A stretch of DNA of 64,000 bases, from assembly GCF_003429005.1 (NCBI RefSeq), contig NZ_QVQV01000001.1, positions 1,414,131 to 1,478,130 of the forward strand. The letters are read 5' to 3'. This DNA is from Paraburkholderia sp. DHOC27. GTDB lineage: Bacteria > Pseudomonadota > Gammaproteobacteria > Burkholderiales > Burkholderiaceae. This document shows, piece after piece, positions 1 through 7,874 of the stretch (position 1 is the stretch's first letter; every line of letters starts with the position of its first letter). The notes beneath the pieces are model-generated. The model was not told where the DNA came from, made no database searches, and worked only from the letters and a program-made list of their open reading frames with translations. Made by a program: the position numbers and the translations under genes.

Positions 1-1
1 T

Positions 2-1276
2 GGTCGCCCGATCCGCATTGGTCTGATTGGCAGCGGCGAAATGGGCACGGATATCGTGACCCAGGTGCGGCAGATGCACGGCCTTCAGATCGGCGCGATT
101 GCCGATCTGCGTCCCGAAGCGGCCCGCGCGGCGGTGCGCGTCGCGAATGGTTCGGACACCGGCTACCGGATGGTCGATACGCGCGCCGGCGTCGAGCAGG
201 CCATCGAAGCGGGCGAGATCGCGATTACGCAGGACGTGGACGCGGTGTGCACGAGCGGCCTGATCGACGTGGTGATCGACGCTACCGGCAAGCCGGCGGT
301 CGGTGCGCAGATCGGCCTCGTCGCGATGGAGCACGGCAAGCACCTCGTGATGATGAACGTGGAAGCGGACGTGACCATCGGCGCGTATCTGCGGCGCGAA
401 GCGGAGCGTCTGGGCGTGGTGTATTCGCTCGGCGCGGGGGACGAACCGAGTTCCACCATCGAGCTGATCCAGTTCGTCAGCGCGCTGGGTTATCCGATCG
501 TCGCCGCGGGCAAGGGCAAGAACAACCCGCTCAATATCGACGCGACGCCGGACCTCTATATGGACGAAGCGAAGCGTCGCAACATGAACCCTCGCATGCT
601 GGTGGAGTTCGTCGACGGTTCGAAAACGGCGGTGGAAATGGCGGCCATTGGTAACGCCACGGGTCTTACGCCTGACGTGCCCGGCATGCACGGGCCGTCG
701 GCGACGCTCGACGAACTGCACAAGGTGCTGTGTCCGGAGGCCGACGGCGGCATCCTGTCGCGCAAGGGCGTGGTGGATTACACGATCGGCAAGGGCGTGG
801 CGCCCGGCGTGTTCGTGGTCGCGGAGCTGGCGCATCCGCGTCTGCGCGAACGCATGGAAGACCTGAAGCTTGGCGAGGGACCGTACTACACGTTCTACCG
901 TCCGTATCACCTGACCAGTCTCGAAGTGCCGCTCACCTGCGCCCGTTCGGTGCTGTATCGCCGCGCCGACATGGAGCCGCTGCCGGTGCCGGTGGTCGAG
1001 GTGTGCGCGGTGGCGAAGAAGGATCTGCAGCCGGGCGAGCGGCTCGACGCGATCGGCGAATACACCTATCGCGCGTGGGCCATGACCGTGGGCGATGCAC
1101 GCACGCAGCATGCGGTGCCGTGTGGGCTGATCGAAAATGGCCGTGTTATGCAGCCGATCCGTCGCGGCGAACTGCTGACCTATCGGAACTGCGCGGTGGA
1201 TACCAGCTCGCCCATCGTGGCCTTGCGCCGCCTGCAGGACGAAATGGTGTACGGCAAACCGCTCGCCGTCGCCTGA
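2..1276 (+). CDS. NAD(P)-dependent oxidoreductase with C-terminal SAF domain (5' partial)
   Basis: The frame is open from the first bases of the window and the residues before the first internal Met (position 41) spell a Rossmann glycine motif, GLIGSGEMG, so the real start lies upstream. The protein has an N-terminal NAD(P)-binding fold of the homoserine dehydrogenase / Gfo-Idh type, a middle domain with an alternating Gly-rich pattern (GAGDEPSS, GKGKNN), and a C-terminal SAF-like domain (about the last 90 residues, AVAKKDLQPGERLDAIGEY). Members of this family oxidise sugar- or polyol-derived intermediates; the exact substrate cannot be read from sequence. It ends 29 bp before the E1alpha start, which suggests an operon with the ThDP-dependent complex and a shared catabolic pathway with the PTS genes further right. 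Family call is good; the reaction is unknown. Confidence 0.85.
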   Translation, partial: GRPIRIGLIGSGEMGTDIVTQVRQMHGLQIGAIADLRPEAARAAVRVANGSDTGYRMVDTRAGVEQAIEAGEIAITQDVDAVCTSGLIDVVIDATGKPAVGAQIGLVAMEHGKHLVMMNVEADVTIGAYLRREAERLGVVYSLGAGDEPSSTIELIQFVSALGYPIVAAGKGKNNPLNIDATPDLYMDEAKRRNMNPRMLVEFVDGSKTAVEMAAIGNATGLTPDVPGMHGPSATLDELHKVLCPEADGGILSRKGVVDYTIGKGVAPGVFVVAELAHPRLRERMEDLKLGEGPYYTFYRPYHLTSLEVPLTCARSVLYRRADMEPLPVPVVEVCAVAKKDLQPGERLDAIGEYTYRAWAMTVGDARTQHAVPCGLIENGRVMQPIRRGELLTYRNCAVDTSSPIVALRRLQDEMVYGKPLAVA

Positions 1277-1305
1277 GCCGCACAACCGAGTTTGGGAGGA
1301 TGGAC

Positions 1306-2346
1306 ATGCAGCAAACCCTGGAAGCGATGCCGGCCATGACGGCCACGCCGTTGCCGCCGGTGCTTCGCCGTCACGATCCGGCAACGTTGCGCGAAGCGCT
1401 GCGCAAGATGTACCTCGTGCGGCGGTTCGAGGAAAGCGCCGAGCAGGCCTATATGCGCGGGCTGATCCACGGCACCATGCATCTGTCCATCGGTCAGGAA
1501 GCGAGCGCGATTGGCGCGACGCTGCCGCTAACCGATCAGGACTACATCACATCGACGCATCGCGGCCACGGACACTGCATCGGCAAGGGCGCGGACCCGA
1601 AGCGGATGTTCGCGGAGTTTTTCGGCAAGGAGACCGGCTATTGCCGCGGCCGCGGCGGCTCGATGCACATCGCCGACGTGAGCCGTGGCAACCTCGGCGC
1701 GAACGGCATCGTAGGCGGCGGCATGCCGATCGCGGTAGGCGCGGCGCTGTCCGTGAAAAAACAGCGCAGGAACAACGTGGTGATGTGTTTCTTCGGCGAC
1801 GGGGCCAACAACGAAGGCGCGTTCCACGAGTCGCTCAACTTCGCTTCCATCTGGAAGCTGCCCGTCATCTTCGTGTGCGAGAACAACCGCTACGGGATGT
1901 CGATGTCGGTGGAGCGTTCCACGGCGGTGGCGCATATCGCGCAGCGCGCGCTGGCCTACGACATCCCCGGCGTGACGGTGGATGGCAACAGCTTCGCGGA
2001 CGTGCTCGATGCCAGCGAGCAGGCCGTTGCCCGCGCCCGCAAGGGAGAAGGGCCGACGCTGCTGGAATGCGAGACCTACCGGCTGCGCGGGCACTCAAAG
2101 AGCGATCGCAACCGCTATCGCACGCGTGAGGAAATCGACGCATGGAGCGCGCGCGATCCGATCGTGCGCTTCGAAAGCGAATTGGTGCAGTGCGGTGTGC
2201 TCGACGCCGCGAGCGTCGCCACGCTACGCGAAGAAGTCGAGGCGCAGATCGAAGCCGGCCTCGAATTCGCGCAGAACAGCCCGGCGCCGACCCGCGCCGA
2301 CCTGACCCGTTATGTGTATGCAACCAGCGGCGGGAGCGAGCAATGA
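1306..2346 (+). CDS. ThDP-dependent dehydrogenase E1 component, alpha subunit (AcoA/PdhA-like)
   Basis: 346-residue E1alpha subunit of a 2-oxo acid or acetoin dehydrogenase complex. The ThDP-binding signature is present, starting GDGANNEG and ending CENN about 25 residues later, as is the typical [11 protein letters not shown] and GRGGSMH region. It should bind E1beta to form the decarboxylating or C-C cleaving heterotetramer. Two in-frame ATGs exist at 1300 and 1306; the GGGAGG ribosome site at 1294-1299 directly abuts the first, so 1306 has the better spacing. The stop codon overlaps the E1beta start (ATGA), which implies translational coupling. Sequence character is closer to acetoin-type enzymes (AcoA) than to AceE. 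The substrate is uncertain because the neighbours suggest a polyol-derived hydroxyketone. Confidence 0.9.
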   Translation: MQQTLEAMPAMTATPLPPVLRRHDPATLREALRKMYLVRRFEESAEQAYMRGLIHGTMHLSIGQEASAIGATLPLTDQDYITSTHRGHGHCIGKGADPKRMFAEFFGKETGYCRGRGGSMHIADVSRGNLGANGIVGGGMPIAVGAALSVKKQRRNNVVMCFFGDGANNEGAFHESLNFASIWKLPVIFVCENNRYGMSMSVERSTAVAHIAQRALAYDIPGVTVDGNSFADVLDASEQAVARARKGEGPTLLECETYRLRGHSKSDRNRYRTREEIDAWSARDPIVRFESELVQCGVLDAASVATLREEVEAQIEAGLEFAQNSPAPTRADLTRYVYATSGGSEQ

Positions 2347-3389
2347 CCACGGACGTGCTGGAGCAAGTACAGGCGGCGGAACAAAGCGGGTCGCAGGATG
2401 CGGTGCGCGAGCTGACCTACGCGCAGGCCATTCAGGAAGCGATGGCCATCGCCATGGAGCGCGACGAGCGCGTGTTTCTGATGGGCGAGGATATCGGCGT
2501 CTACGGCGGCGCATTTCAGGTCACGGGCGATCTCTATCAGCGCTTTGGCGCCGAACGCGTGATGGATACGCCGATCTCCGAACTGGGTGGCGCGGGCGTG
2601 GCAGTGGGCGCGGCGATGACCGGCTCGCGGCCCATCTACGAATTCCAGTTCTCCGACTTCGCGACGCTGGCGATGGAGCAGATCGTCAATCAGGCGGCCA
2701 AGATGCGCTTCATGCTGGGCGGTGAAGCATCGGTGCCCGTGGTGATGCGCTTCCCCGCCGGCTCGGGAACCGGCGCGGCGGCCCAGCATAGCCAGAGTCT
2801 CGAAGCGTGGTTCGCCCACGTCCCGGGTCTGAAGGTGGTGCAGCCGAGCACCCCGCATGATGCGAAGGGCCTGCTGCTCGCCGCGCTCGAGGACCCCGAT
2901 CCGGTGCTGATCTTCGAGCACAAGCTGCTCTACAAAAGCAAAGGGCCGGTGCCGGAGGGCTACTACACGGTGCCGATCGGCAAGGCGGCAGTGCGCCGCG
3001 CGGGCCGGGACGTGACGATCGTGGCGACCTCGATGATGGCGGTCCGTTCGCTGGAAGCGGCGGGCGTGCTGGAGCAGGAAGGCATCGACGCCGAAGTGAT
3101 CGACCTGCGCAGCATCCGGCCCATCGACCGCGAGGCGATTATCGCGAGCATCCGCAAGACCTCGCGTCTCATCTGCGTCTACGAGGGCGTGCAGCAACTC
3201 GGCGTGGGCGCGGAGATCGCCGCGATTGCCTGCGAAAGCGAAGCCTTCGATTATCTCGATGCGCCGGTGATCCGGCTGGGCGGCGCCGACTGTCCGCTGC
3301 CATATAACCCGGAGCTGGAAAAGGCGGCGGTCCCGCAGATCGACGACATCGTCGCGGCGGCACGGCGCATCGTCGGCGGGAGGGGCTGA
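2343..3389 (+). CDS. ThDP-dependent dehydrogenase E1 component, beta subunit (AcoB/PdhB-like)
   Basis: 348-residue E1beta subunit. Conserved blocks are visible: [16 protein letters not shown] near residue 45, [20 protein letters not shown], and the C-terminal transketolase domain with [15 protein letters not shown]. It partners with the preceding E1alpha. The start ATG shares four bases with the E1alpha stop, so the two chains are probably made in equal amounts. The next gene starts 1 bp after the stop. Length is ordinary for the family (about 325-350). Confidence 0.92.
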   Translation: MTTDVLEQVQAAEQSGSQDAVRELTYAQAIQEAMAIAMERDERVFLMGEDIGVYGGAFQVTGDLYQRFGAERVMDTPISELGGAGVAVGAAMTGSRPIYEFQFSDFATLAMEQIVNQAAKMRFMLGGEASVPVVMRFPAGSGTGAAAQHSQSLEAWFAHVPGLKVVQPSTPHDAKGLLLAALEDPDPVLIFEHKLLYKSKGPVPEGYYTVPIGKAAVRRAGRDVTIVATSMMAVRSLEAAGVLEQEGIDAEVIDLRSIRPIDREAIIASIRKTSRLICVYEGVQQLGVGAEIAAIACESEAFDYLDAPVIRLGGADCPLPYNPELEKAAVPQIDDIVAAARRIVGGRG

Positions 3390-3390
3390 G

Positions 3391-4830
3391 ATGCCGACCG
3401 AAGTCATTCTGCCGCGCGTCGACATGGACATGACCGAGGGCATGATTGCCGCGTGGCATGTCAGCGAAGGCGACGAGGTGCGCGAAGGCACACTCATCTT
3501 CGAGATCGAGACCAGCAAGGCGACGATGGAAATCGACGCGCCGGCGAGCGGCATCATCCGGCAGATCAACGCGCCGGTCGGCAAGACCGTGCCGGTGGGC
3601 ACGGCGGTCGCGTGGATTTATGCGGCGGGTGAGGCGCTGGTAGAACGAGATGGAGCAGGAGACCAGGAGCGGGAGAGTGGGGCGGATGACGCTGCCGTGG
3701 CAGCGTCACAAGGTGAAGCTGAGCAGGTAGAGACGACGCAAGCGGAAGGCACTTCGGATGCAGTGGAAGCCCTCGCACCCAACGCGCCGCAACCCCTGCG
3801 TGCGACGCCGGCGGCCCGACGGCTGGCCCGCGAGCATGGGCTCTGGCTGGTCGACATAAGCGGCTCGGGACCGCACGGACGCGTGGCCGCGCAAGACGTC
3901 CTGCGCAAGGCCGCGCTGACTGGCGAGTCTGCAAGCGGTGGCACACTTAGCGGCACACGCGGTGGCACACCCAGCGGCACACGACACGCGCCGCTGCACA
4001 GCATCACCCTACGCAAGGGCAGTGGCGACCCGCTGGTTCTGCTGCATGGCTTCGCGGCCGAGTCCAATAGCTGGCGGCCGTTCTCGCAGGCCGTCGCGCG
4101 CATCGCCGCGCCCACCCAGGGCATGCTGGCCATCGACTTGCCCGCGCACGGCAAATCCAGTGCGGACGCAGCCGGCTCGCTCGAAGAAATGGTCGGCGCG
4201 CTCGCGCAAACCCTGCTTGACGCGGGCATCACGCGTTGTCACCTTGTAGGGCATTCGTTTGGCGGTGCGCTGGCGTTGGCACTGGCGTCGAATACGTTGG
4301 AGAACAACGCCATCGGGAATGCAAAACGGCCGCACCTGGAAATCGCTTCGCTGACGCTGCTCGCACCGGCGGGTCTCGGACCGGAGAGCAACGGGGCGTT
4401 CATTCGCGGCGTCACGCAGGCCACGCAGCGTGCGAGTCTGGCCGCCTGGCTCAAGCAGTTGTTCGCGAACCCGGCCCGCATGGACGAAGGTTTTCTCGCG
4501 ACGGCGGTGCAGCAACTGGAGCCTGCCGAGGTGCGCGAGCGTCTCGCGGCGGTGGCCGGGCGCTTCTTCCCGGACGGCACGCAGGCGCTCGACCTCAGGC
4601 ATCTGTTGCATGATCTGACCATGCCGGTGCGGGTGGTGTGGGGACAGCAGGACCGGATACTGCCGGTGCGTCATACCGAGGGTCTGCCGGGGCATGTGGC
4701 GGTACACCGTTTCGATGGCGTGGGTCACTTGCCGTATCTGGAAGCCCAGGCCGAGGTGGCGCGCGTGGTCGTGCAGAACATCGCGGCGGCATCGACGGTG
4801 AATGCGCTGGCGTGTGCCGCACGTGGATGA
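3391..4830 (+). CDS. E2 component: lipoyl domain + subunit-binding domain + alpha/beta hydrolase (AcoC-like)
   Basis: 479 residues with three modules: an N-terminal lipoyl domain with the modifiable Lys43 in ETSKATME; a peripheral-subunit-binding segment around residues 130-175 (ATPAARRLAREHG, GPHGRVAAQDV); and a C-terminal alpha/beta-hydrolase domain with nucleophile elbow GHSFGG (Ser289), WGQQDRI and the final His in GVGHLPY. AcoC proteins of acetoin dehydrogenases have this hydrolase-type catalytic domain instead of the chloramphenicol-acetyltransferase fold of classic E2, which supports the acetoin-like assignment. Linkers are Ala/Glu- and Ser/Gly/Thr-rich; the last contains a 24-bp direct duplication at 3937-3984. 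A GGAGGGG ribosome site precedes the start. No E3 gene lies downstream. Confidence 0.88.
   Translation: MPTEVILPRVDMDMTEGMIAAWHVSEGDEVREGTLIFEIETSKATMEIDAPASGIIRQINAPVGKTVPVGTAVAWIYAAGEALVERDGAGDQERESGADDAAVAASQGEAEQVETTQAEGTSDAVEALAPNAPQPLRATPAARRLAREHGLWLVDISGSGPHGRVAAQDVLRKAALTGESASGGTLSGTRGGTPSGTRHAPLHSITLRKGSGDPLVLLHGFAAESNSWRPFSQAVARIAAPTQGMLAIDLPAHGKSSADAAGSLEEMVGALAQTLLDAGITRCHLVGHSFGGALALALASNTLENNAIGNAKRPHLEIASLTLLAPAGLGPESNGAFIRGVTQATQRASLAAWLKQLFANPARMDEGFLATAVQQLEPAEVRERLAAVAGRFFPDGTQALDLRHLLHDLTMPVRVVWGQQDRILPVRHTEGLPGHVAVHRFDGVGHLPYLEAQAEVARVVVQNIAAASTVNALACAARG
3937..3984 (+). repeat. 24-bp tandem duplication in the E2 linker
   Basis: Two adjacent 24-bp units (3937-3960 and 3961-3984) differing at three bases encode GGTLSGTR and GGTPSGTR. 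They sit in the flexible linker between the subunit-binding and hydrolase domains, where length change should be tolerated. Confidence 0.8.
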
Positions 4831-5230
4831 CGTAGCGTACGGAGTCCTATAGGCTAGCGAACTACGGCAGCAGGCATCGCGGCAACAGGTGCATGGATGG
4901 CAGGGGAATGGGGGAATGGGGGGAATGGCTGGCGTTTTCCCCAATGATAAACAACATGAACAATTGTATTATTCAAAGTACAAGATGTTCAGTTCGTCAT
5001 CGGAGCGGGTTCAGTACGCGACGGATTCTGGCAGCGATATACAGTTGAACGAGTAGAGCCCAGAGAGCTCACCAAACGGTGCGTTGCCTTGCCAGGGCAG
5101 CGAAAAACTCCGGCAAACAACAGAGACGGTGGCACAGGAGCAAGCGTCGAAACGCCCACTCAGGTCCACTGCGAAGCATGGGACAGGACAGGCGCCGAAC
5201 CGCTGACTCCCGTCCACACAGGAGACGACG
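4831..5230. other. 400-bp intergenic region before the glucitol PTS genes
   Basis: No gene seen. The first 100 bp are GC-rich; from about 4940 to 4990 the sequence turns AT-rich and carries operator-like TGAACA/TGTTCA elements. This is the likely promoter region for gutM-srlAEB. A short G-rich run of repeated GGGGAATG lies at about 4900-4925. Confidence 0.5.
4957..4991. promoter_or_regulatory. Candidate SorC/DeoR-type operator upstream of gutM
   Basis: TGAACAATTGT at 4957-4967 closely resembles one and a half arms of the palindrome TGAACAATTGTTCA; a second arm TGTTCA occurs at 4986-4991 in inverted orientation. TGAACA/TGTTCA half-sites are known for SorC-family sugar regulators such as LsrR. 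No such regulator is in the window, so the link is inference. Confidence 0.35.
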
Positions 5231-5626
5231 ATGGACTTCGTGCGCGGTGCGTTACTCGCCCTGGCAGTGTTCTGGGCGTTGCAACTGGTCGGTTCGTGGT
5301 TTCAGATGCGCCGCTATACCGACGCGGTGCGCGGCGCGGCAAGCCGCTGGAACAGCGGCTTTCTCGGCGTCGGCTCCTGCAAGGTCAAACTGGGACGCGG
5401 CGCGGTGGCGATCGTCGTGTTGTCTGCCGATCTGCGCGTCTGCCAGTTCCTGAGCATGTCCGGTCTGACCGTCTTCACGCGCTTTCGTCCGCACGACGGC
5501 TTCACGGGTCTGACGACGGGCGAGTTCGTCGCCAGCTTGAAGGCCTCGAAGCTGCGACGCAGCATCACGCAGGCCGCCTCCGATGCGCTCGAGCGTGCCC
5601 AGCGCGCCGCCGAAGCGCCCACCTGA
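5231..5626 (+). CDS. gutM: Glucitol operon activator GutM-family protein
   Basis: 131 residues with an N-terminal hydrophobic helix (about residues 4-20) followed by a basic, compact domain with the family-like stretch GSCKVKLGRGAVAIVVL. GutM proteins are encoded in glucitol PTS operons and in E. coli stimulate expression of the srl genes; how they act is not well established. Start ATG is preceded by AGGAG at a suitable distance. It is the first gene of the PTS cluster, 111 bp before srlA. Family assignment rests on size, sequence pattern and invariant context. Confidence 0.82.
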   Translation: MDFVRGALLALAVFWALQLVGSWFQMRRYTDAVRGAASRWNSGFLGVGSCKVKLGRGAVAIVVLSADLRVCQFLSMSGLTVFTRFRPHDGFTGLTTGEFVASLKASKLRRSITQAASDALERAQRAAEAPT

Positions 5627-5737
5627 TTCCCTTCTACGTAGTACAGCAGGCAGTTCTGTCCGGTTCCGTCGGGTCACGCCGTATCACGTCTTGCCGGAGC
5701 TTTTCGCGATCGTTTCGGTTCATCTGGGAGATTCGCC

Positions 5738-6292
5738 ATGTTCATGCTTGATTGGCTCACGCATGTCGCAGAAGGGTTTATCGGCATCTTCAATGCCGGC
5801 GGTAAAACGTTTGTGGGCTTCGTCGTCGGTATCCTCCCCACGCTGATCGTGCTGTTGACGGCGGTGTACACCATCATCGCGCTGGTGGGCGAACAACGGA
5901 TTCAGGGACTCGCGCGTTTCTTCTCGAAGAATGCGCTGACCCGTTATACGTTGCTGCCGCTGCTGGCCATGTTCTTCCTCACCAACCCGATGGCCTACAC
6001 CTTCGGCGTGTTCCTCGAAGAAAAACACAAGCCCGCTTTCTACGATTCCGCTGTCTCGCTGTGTCACCCCATCACCGGGCTCTTTCCGCACTGCAATCCA
6101 GGTGAGCTGTTCGTCTGGCTCGGGGTGGCGGCCGGTCTCACCAAGCTCGCGGAAACGCATGCGCTGGCGTTTTCCATTCCAAAGCTCGCGTTGTTCTATC
6201 TGATCGTCGGTCTCGTCGTGAATCTGCTGAAGGGCATTCTCACCGAGTGGTTGACCCGGATGCTGGCGCACCGGGAAAACATCGAACTGTGA
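5738..6292 (+). CDS. srlA: PTS glucitol/sorbitol-type transporter subunit IIC
   Basis: 184-residue integral membrane protein, nearly the length of E. coli SrlA. It has several hydrophobic helices and the family-like loops [20 protein letters not shown] and [19 protein letters not shown]. It forms part of the membrane channel that phosphorylates a polyol during uptake. Preceded by GGGAG. srlE follows after 49 bp. Confidence 0.9.
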   Translation: MFMLDWLTHVAEGFIGIFNAGGKTFVGFVVGILPTLIVLLTAVYTIIALVGEQRIQGLARFFSKNALTRYTLLPLLAMFFLTNPMAYTFGVFLEEKHKPAFYDSAVSLCHPITGLFPHCNPGELFVWLGVAAGLTKLAETHALAFSIPKLALFYLIVGLVVNLLKGILTEWLTRMLAHRENIEL

Positions 6293-6341
6293 TGCACTGC
6301 CACTGGCTGTCAATCCAACATCGAGACTGAGGAGACCTGCA

Positions 6342-7379
6342 ATGGACACACGAGCATACCGGACGGTAAAAGTGGAGCGGGGCCCCAATGGCTGGGGTGG
6401 TCCGCTGTTCATTCAACCCACTCCGGAGCGCAACAAGATCGTTGCGGTGACGGGTGGCACCATGCCCGAACTGGCGAAGCGTCTGGCCGAAATGACGGGC
6501 GGCGTGCTGGTGGACGGCTTCCGTACGCCACCGCCGGAATCGGAAATGGCGGCGGTCGTGATCGACTGCGGCGGCACCGCGCGCTGCGGGGTCTATCCGC
6601 GCAAGAAGATTCCCACCATCAATCTGACTTCGGTAGGGCAGTCGGGACCGCTGGCGCAATTCATTACCGAGGACACCTATGTATCGGGCGTAACGCCGGA
6701 AAACCTGACGGCGGTCGAAGACGACGGTGCTCACGGTAGCGCAGGCGGACGTGCGGCCGGCGTGATGAGCGCGGCTGCGGCCACCTCGCCGTTCGCGGCG
6801 CCGGCAAGCCGTGCCGCTTCGCCGCGCGAGGTGGAGCAAAGCTCGCGCGGGCTGATCGGCTTCATTACGTCGATTGGCCGCGGCATGGGCGGCGTGGTCA
6901 ACGTGCTGTTCAACAGCGGCCGCAAGGCGATCGACACGGTGATCCGCAACGTGCTGCCGTTCATGGCCTTCGTGACCATGCTGATCGGTATCATCAATTC
7001 GACCGGCATCGGCACCGGGCTCGCGCATCTGCTCTCACCGCTCGCGGGCAACATCATCGGCCTGATCGTGCTCTCGGCGATCTGCGGGCTGCCGTTTCTG
7101 TCACCGGTACTCGGACCGGGTGCGGTGATTGCCCAGGTGATCGGCGCGGCCATCATCGGACCGGCCATCGGCAACGGCACGATTCCGCCGCAGATGGCGT
7201 TGCCGGCGCTGTTCGCCTACGACACGCAAGTGGGCTGCGACTTCGTGCCGGTGGGCATGGCGCTCGGCGAAGCCAAGCCGGAGACGATCCGCATCGGCGT
7301 GCCGGCGGTGCTGATCAGCCGGCAGATCATGGGCCCGATCTCGGTGCTGATCGCGTGGGCCGCGAGTTTCGCTCTTTAA
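6342..7379 (+). CDS. srlE: PTS glucitol/sorbitol-type transporter subunit IIB (with membrane part)
   Basis: 345 residues. The N-terminal cytosolic IIB region contains DCGGTARCG (Cys76 and Cys82) followed by [12 protein letters not shown], matching the phospho-cysteine region of SrlE-type IIB domains. An Ala/Gly-rich linker (about 130-165) leads to a C-terminal membrane region with motifs such as [20 protein letters not shown] and [25 protein letters not shown] precedes the start. It should carry the phosphoryl group from SrlB to the polyol at the SrlA/SrlE membrane domain. Confidence 0.9.
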   Translation: MDTRAYRTVKVERGPNGWGGPLFIQPTPERNKIVAVTGGTMPELAKRLAEMTGGVLVDGFRTPPPESEMAAVVIDCGGTARCGVYPRKKIPTINLTSVGQSGPLAQFITEDTYVSGVTPENLTAVEDDGAHGSAGGRAAGVMSAAAATSPFAAPASRAASPREVEQSSRGLIGFITSIGRGMGGVVNVLFNSGRKAIDTVIRNVLPFMAFVTMLIGIINSTGIGTGLAHLLSPLAGNIIGLIVLSAICGLPFLSPVLGPGAVIAQVIGAAIIGPAIGNGTIPPQMALPALFAYDTQVGCDFVPVGMALGEAKPETIRIGVPAVLISRQIMGPISVLIAWAASFAL

Positions 7380-7392
7380 CTGACGGGATGAA

Positions 7393-7776
7393 ATGACCAT
7401 GCATTACTACAAGACCGTGATTTCGGACGTTGGCCCCGAGGTGCGGGACCTGCTGGAAGGTGGCGTGCTGATCCTGTATGCGGACGGCGCCCCGCCGGAA
7501 CTCGCCGAAGTCTCCGTGCTGCATCGCGCCGAGCAGGCGCATACGGAGGCGCCGGCTGCCGGTTCGCAACTGCGCATCGGCGAGGTCAGCGCGTCCGTCA
7601 CCGCGGTCGGTCCGACGGCCTGGAACAAGGTCAACGAAATGGGTCACGTGGTGATCAATTTCAACGGCTCGCAGACCGCTGAGCGCCCCGGCGAAATCTG
7701 CGCGCAACCGGTGGATACGGAGGCGCTGCTCGCCTGCATGCGCAGCGGCACGGTGATCGAGATCGTCGATCGCTGA
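7393..7776 (+). CDS. srlB: PTS glucitol/sorbitol-type transporter subunit IIA
   Basis: 127-residue cytosolic IIA protein. His44 in SVLHRAEQ lies where the phospho-accepting histidine of SrlB is expected, and VTAVGPTAWNKVNEMGHVVINF matches the conserved core in pattern. It begins 13 bp after srlE and ends 98 bp before the HPr-EI gene. It passes phosphate from HPr to the Cys of SrlE. Confidence 0.88.
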   Translation: MTMHYYKTVISDVGPEVRDLLEGGVLILYADGAPPELAEVSVLHRAEQAHTEAPAAGSQLRIGEVSASVTAVGPTAWNKVNEMGHVVINFNGSQTAERPGEICAQPVDTEALLACMRSGTVIEIVDR

Positions 7777-7874
7777 GGTGCGGGGCGAAGTGCATTGTCA
7801 GTGTTGGATGCTTTTGCCGTGACCCATCTGCCGTGATGACGTCTGTCGATTGTCTGATATGAGAAGGTCTTGCC

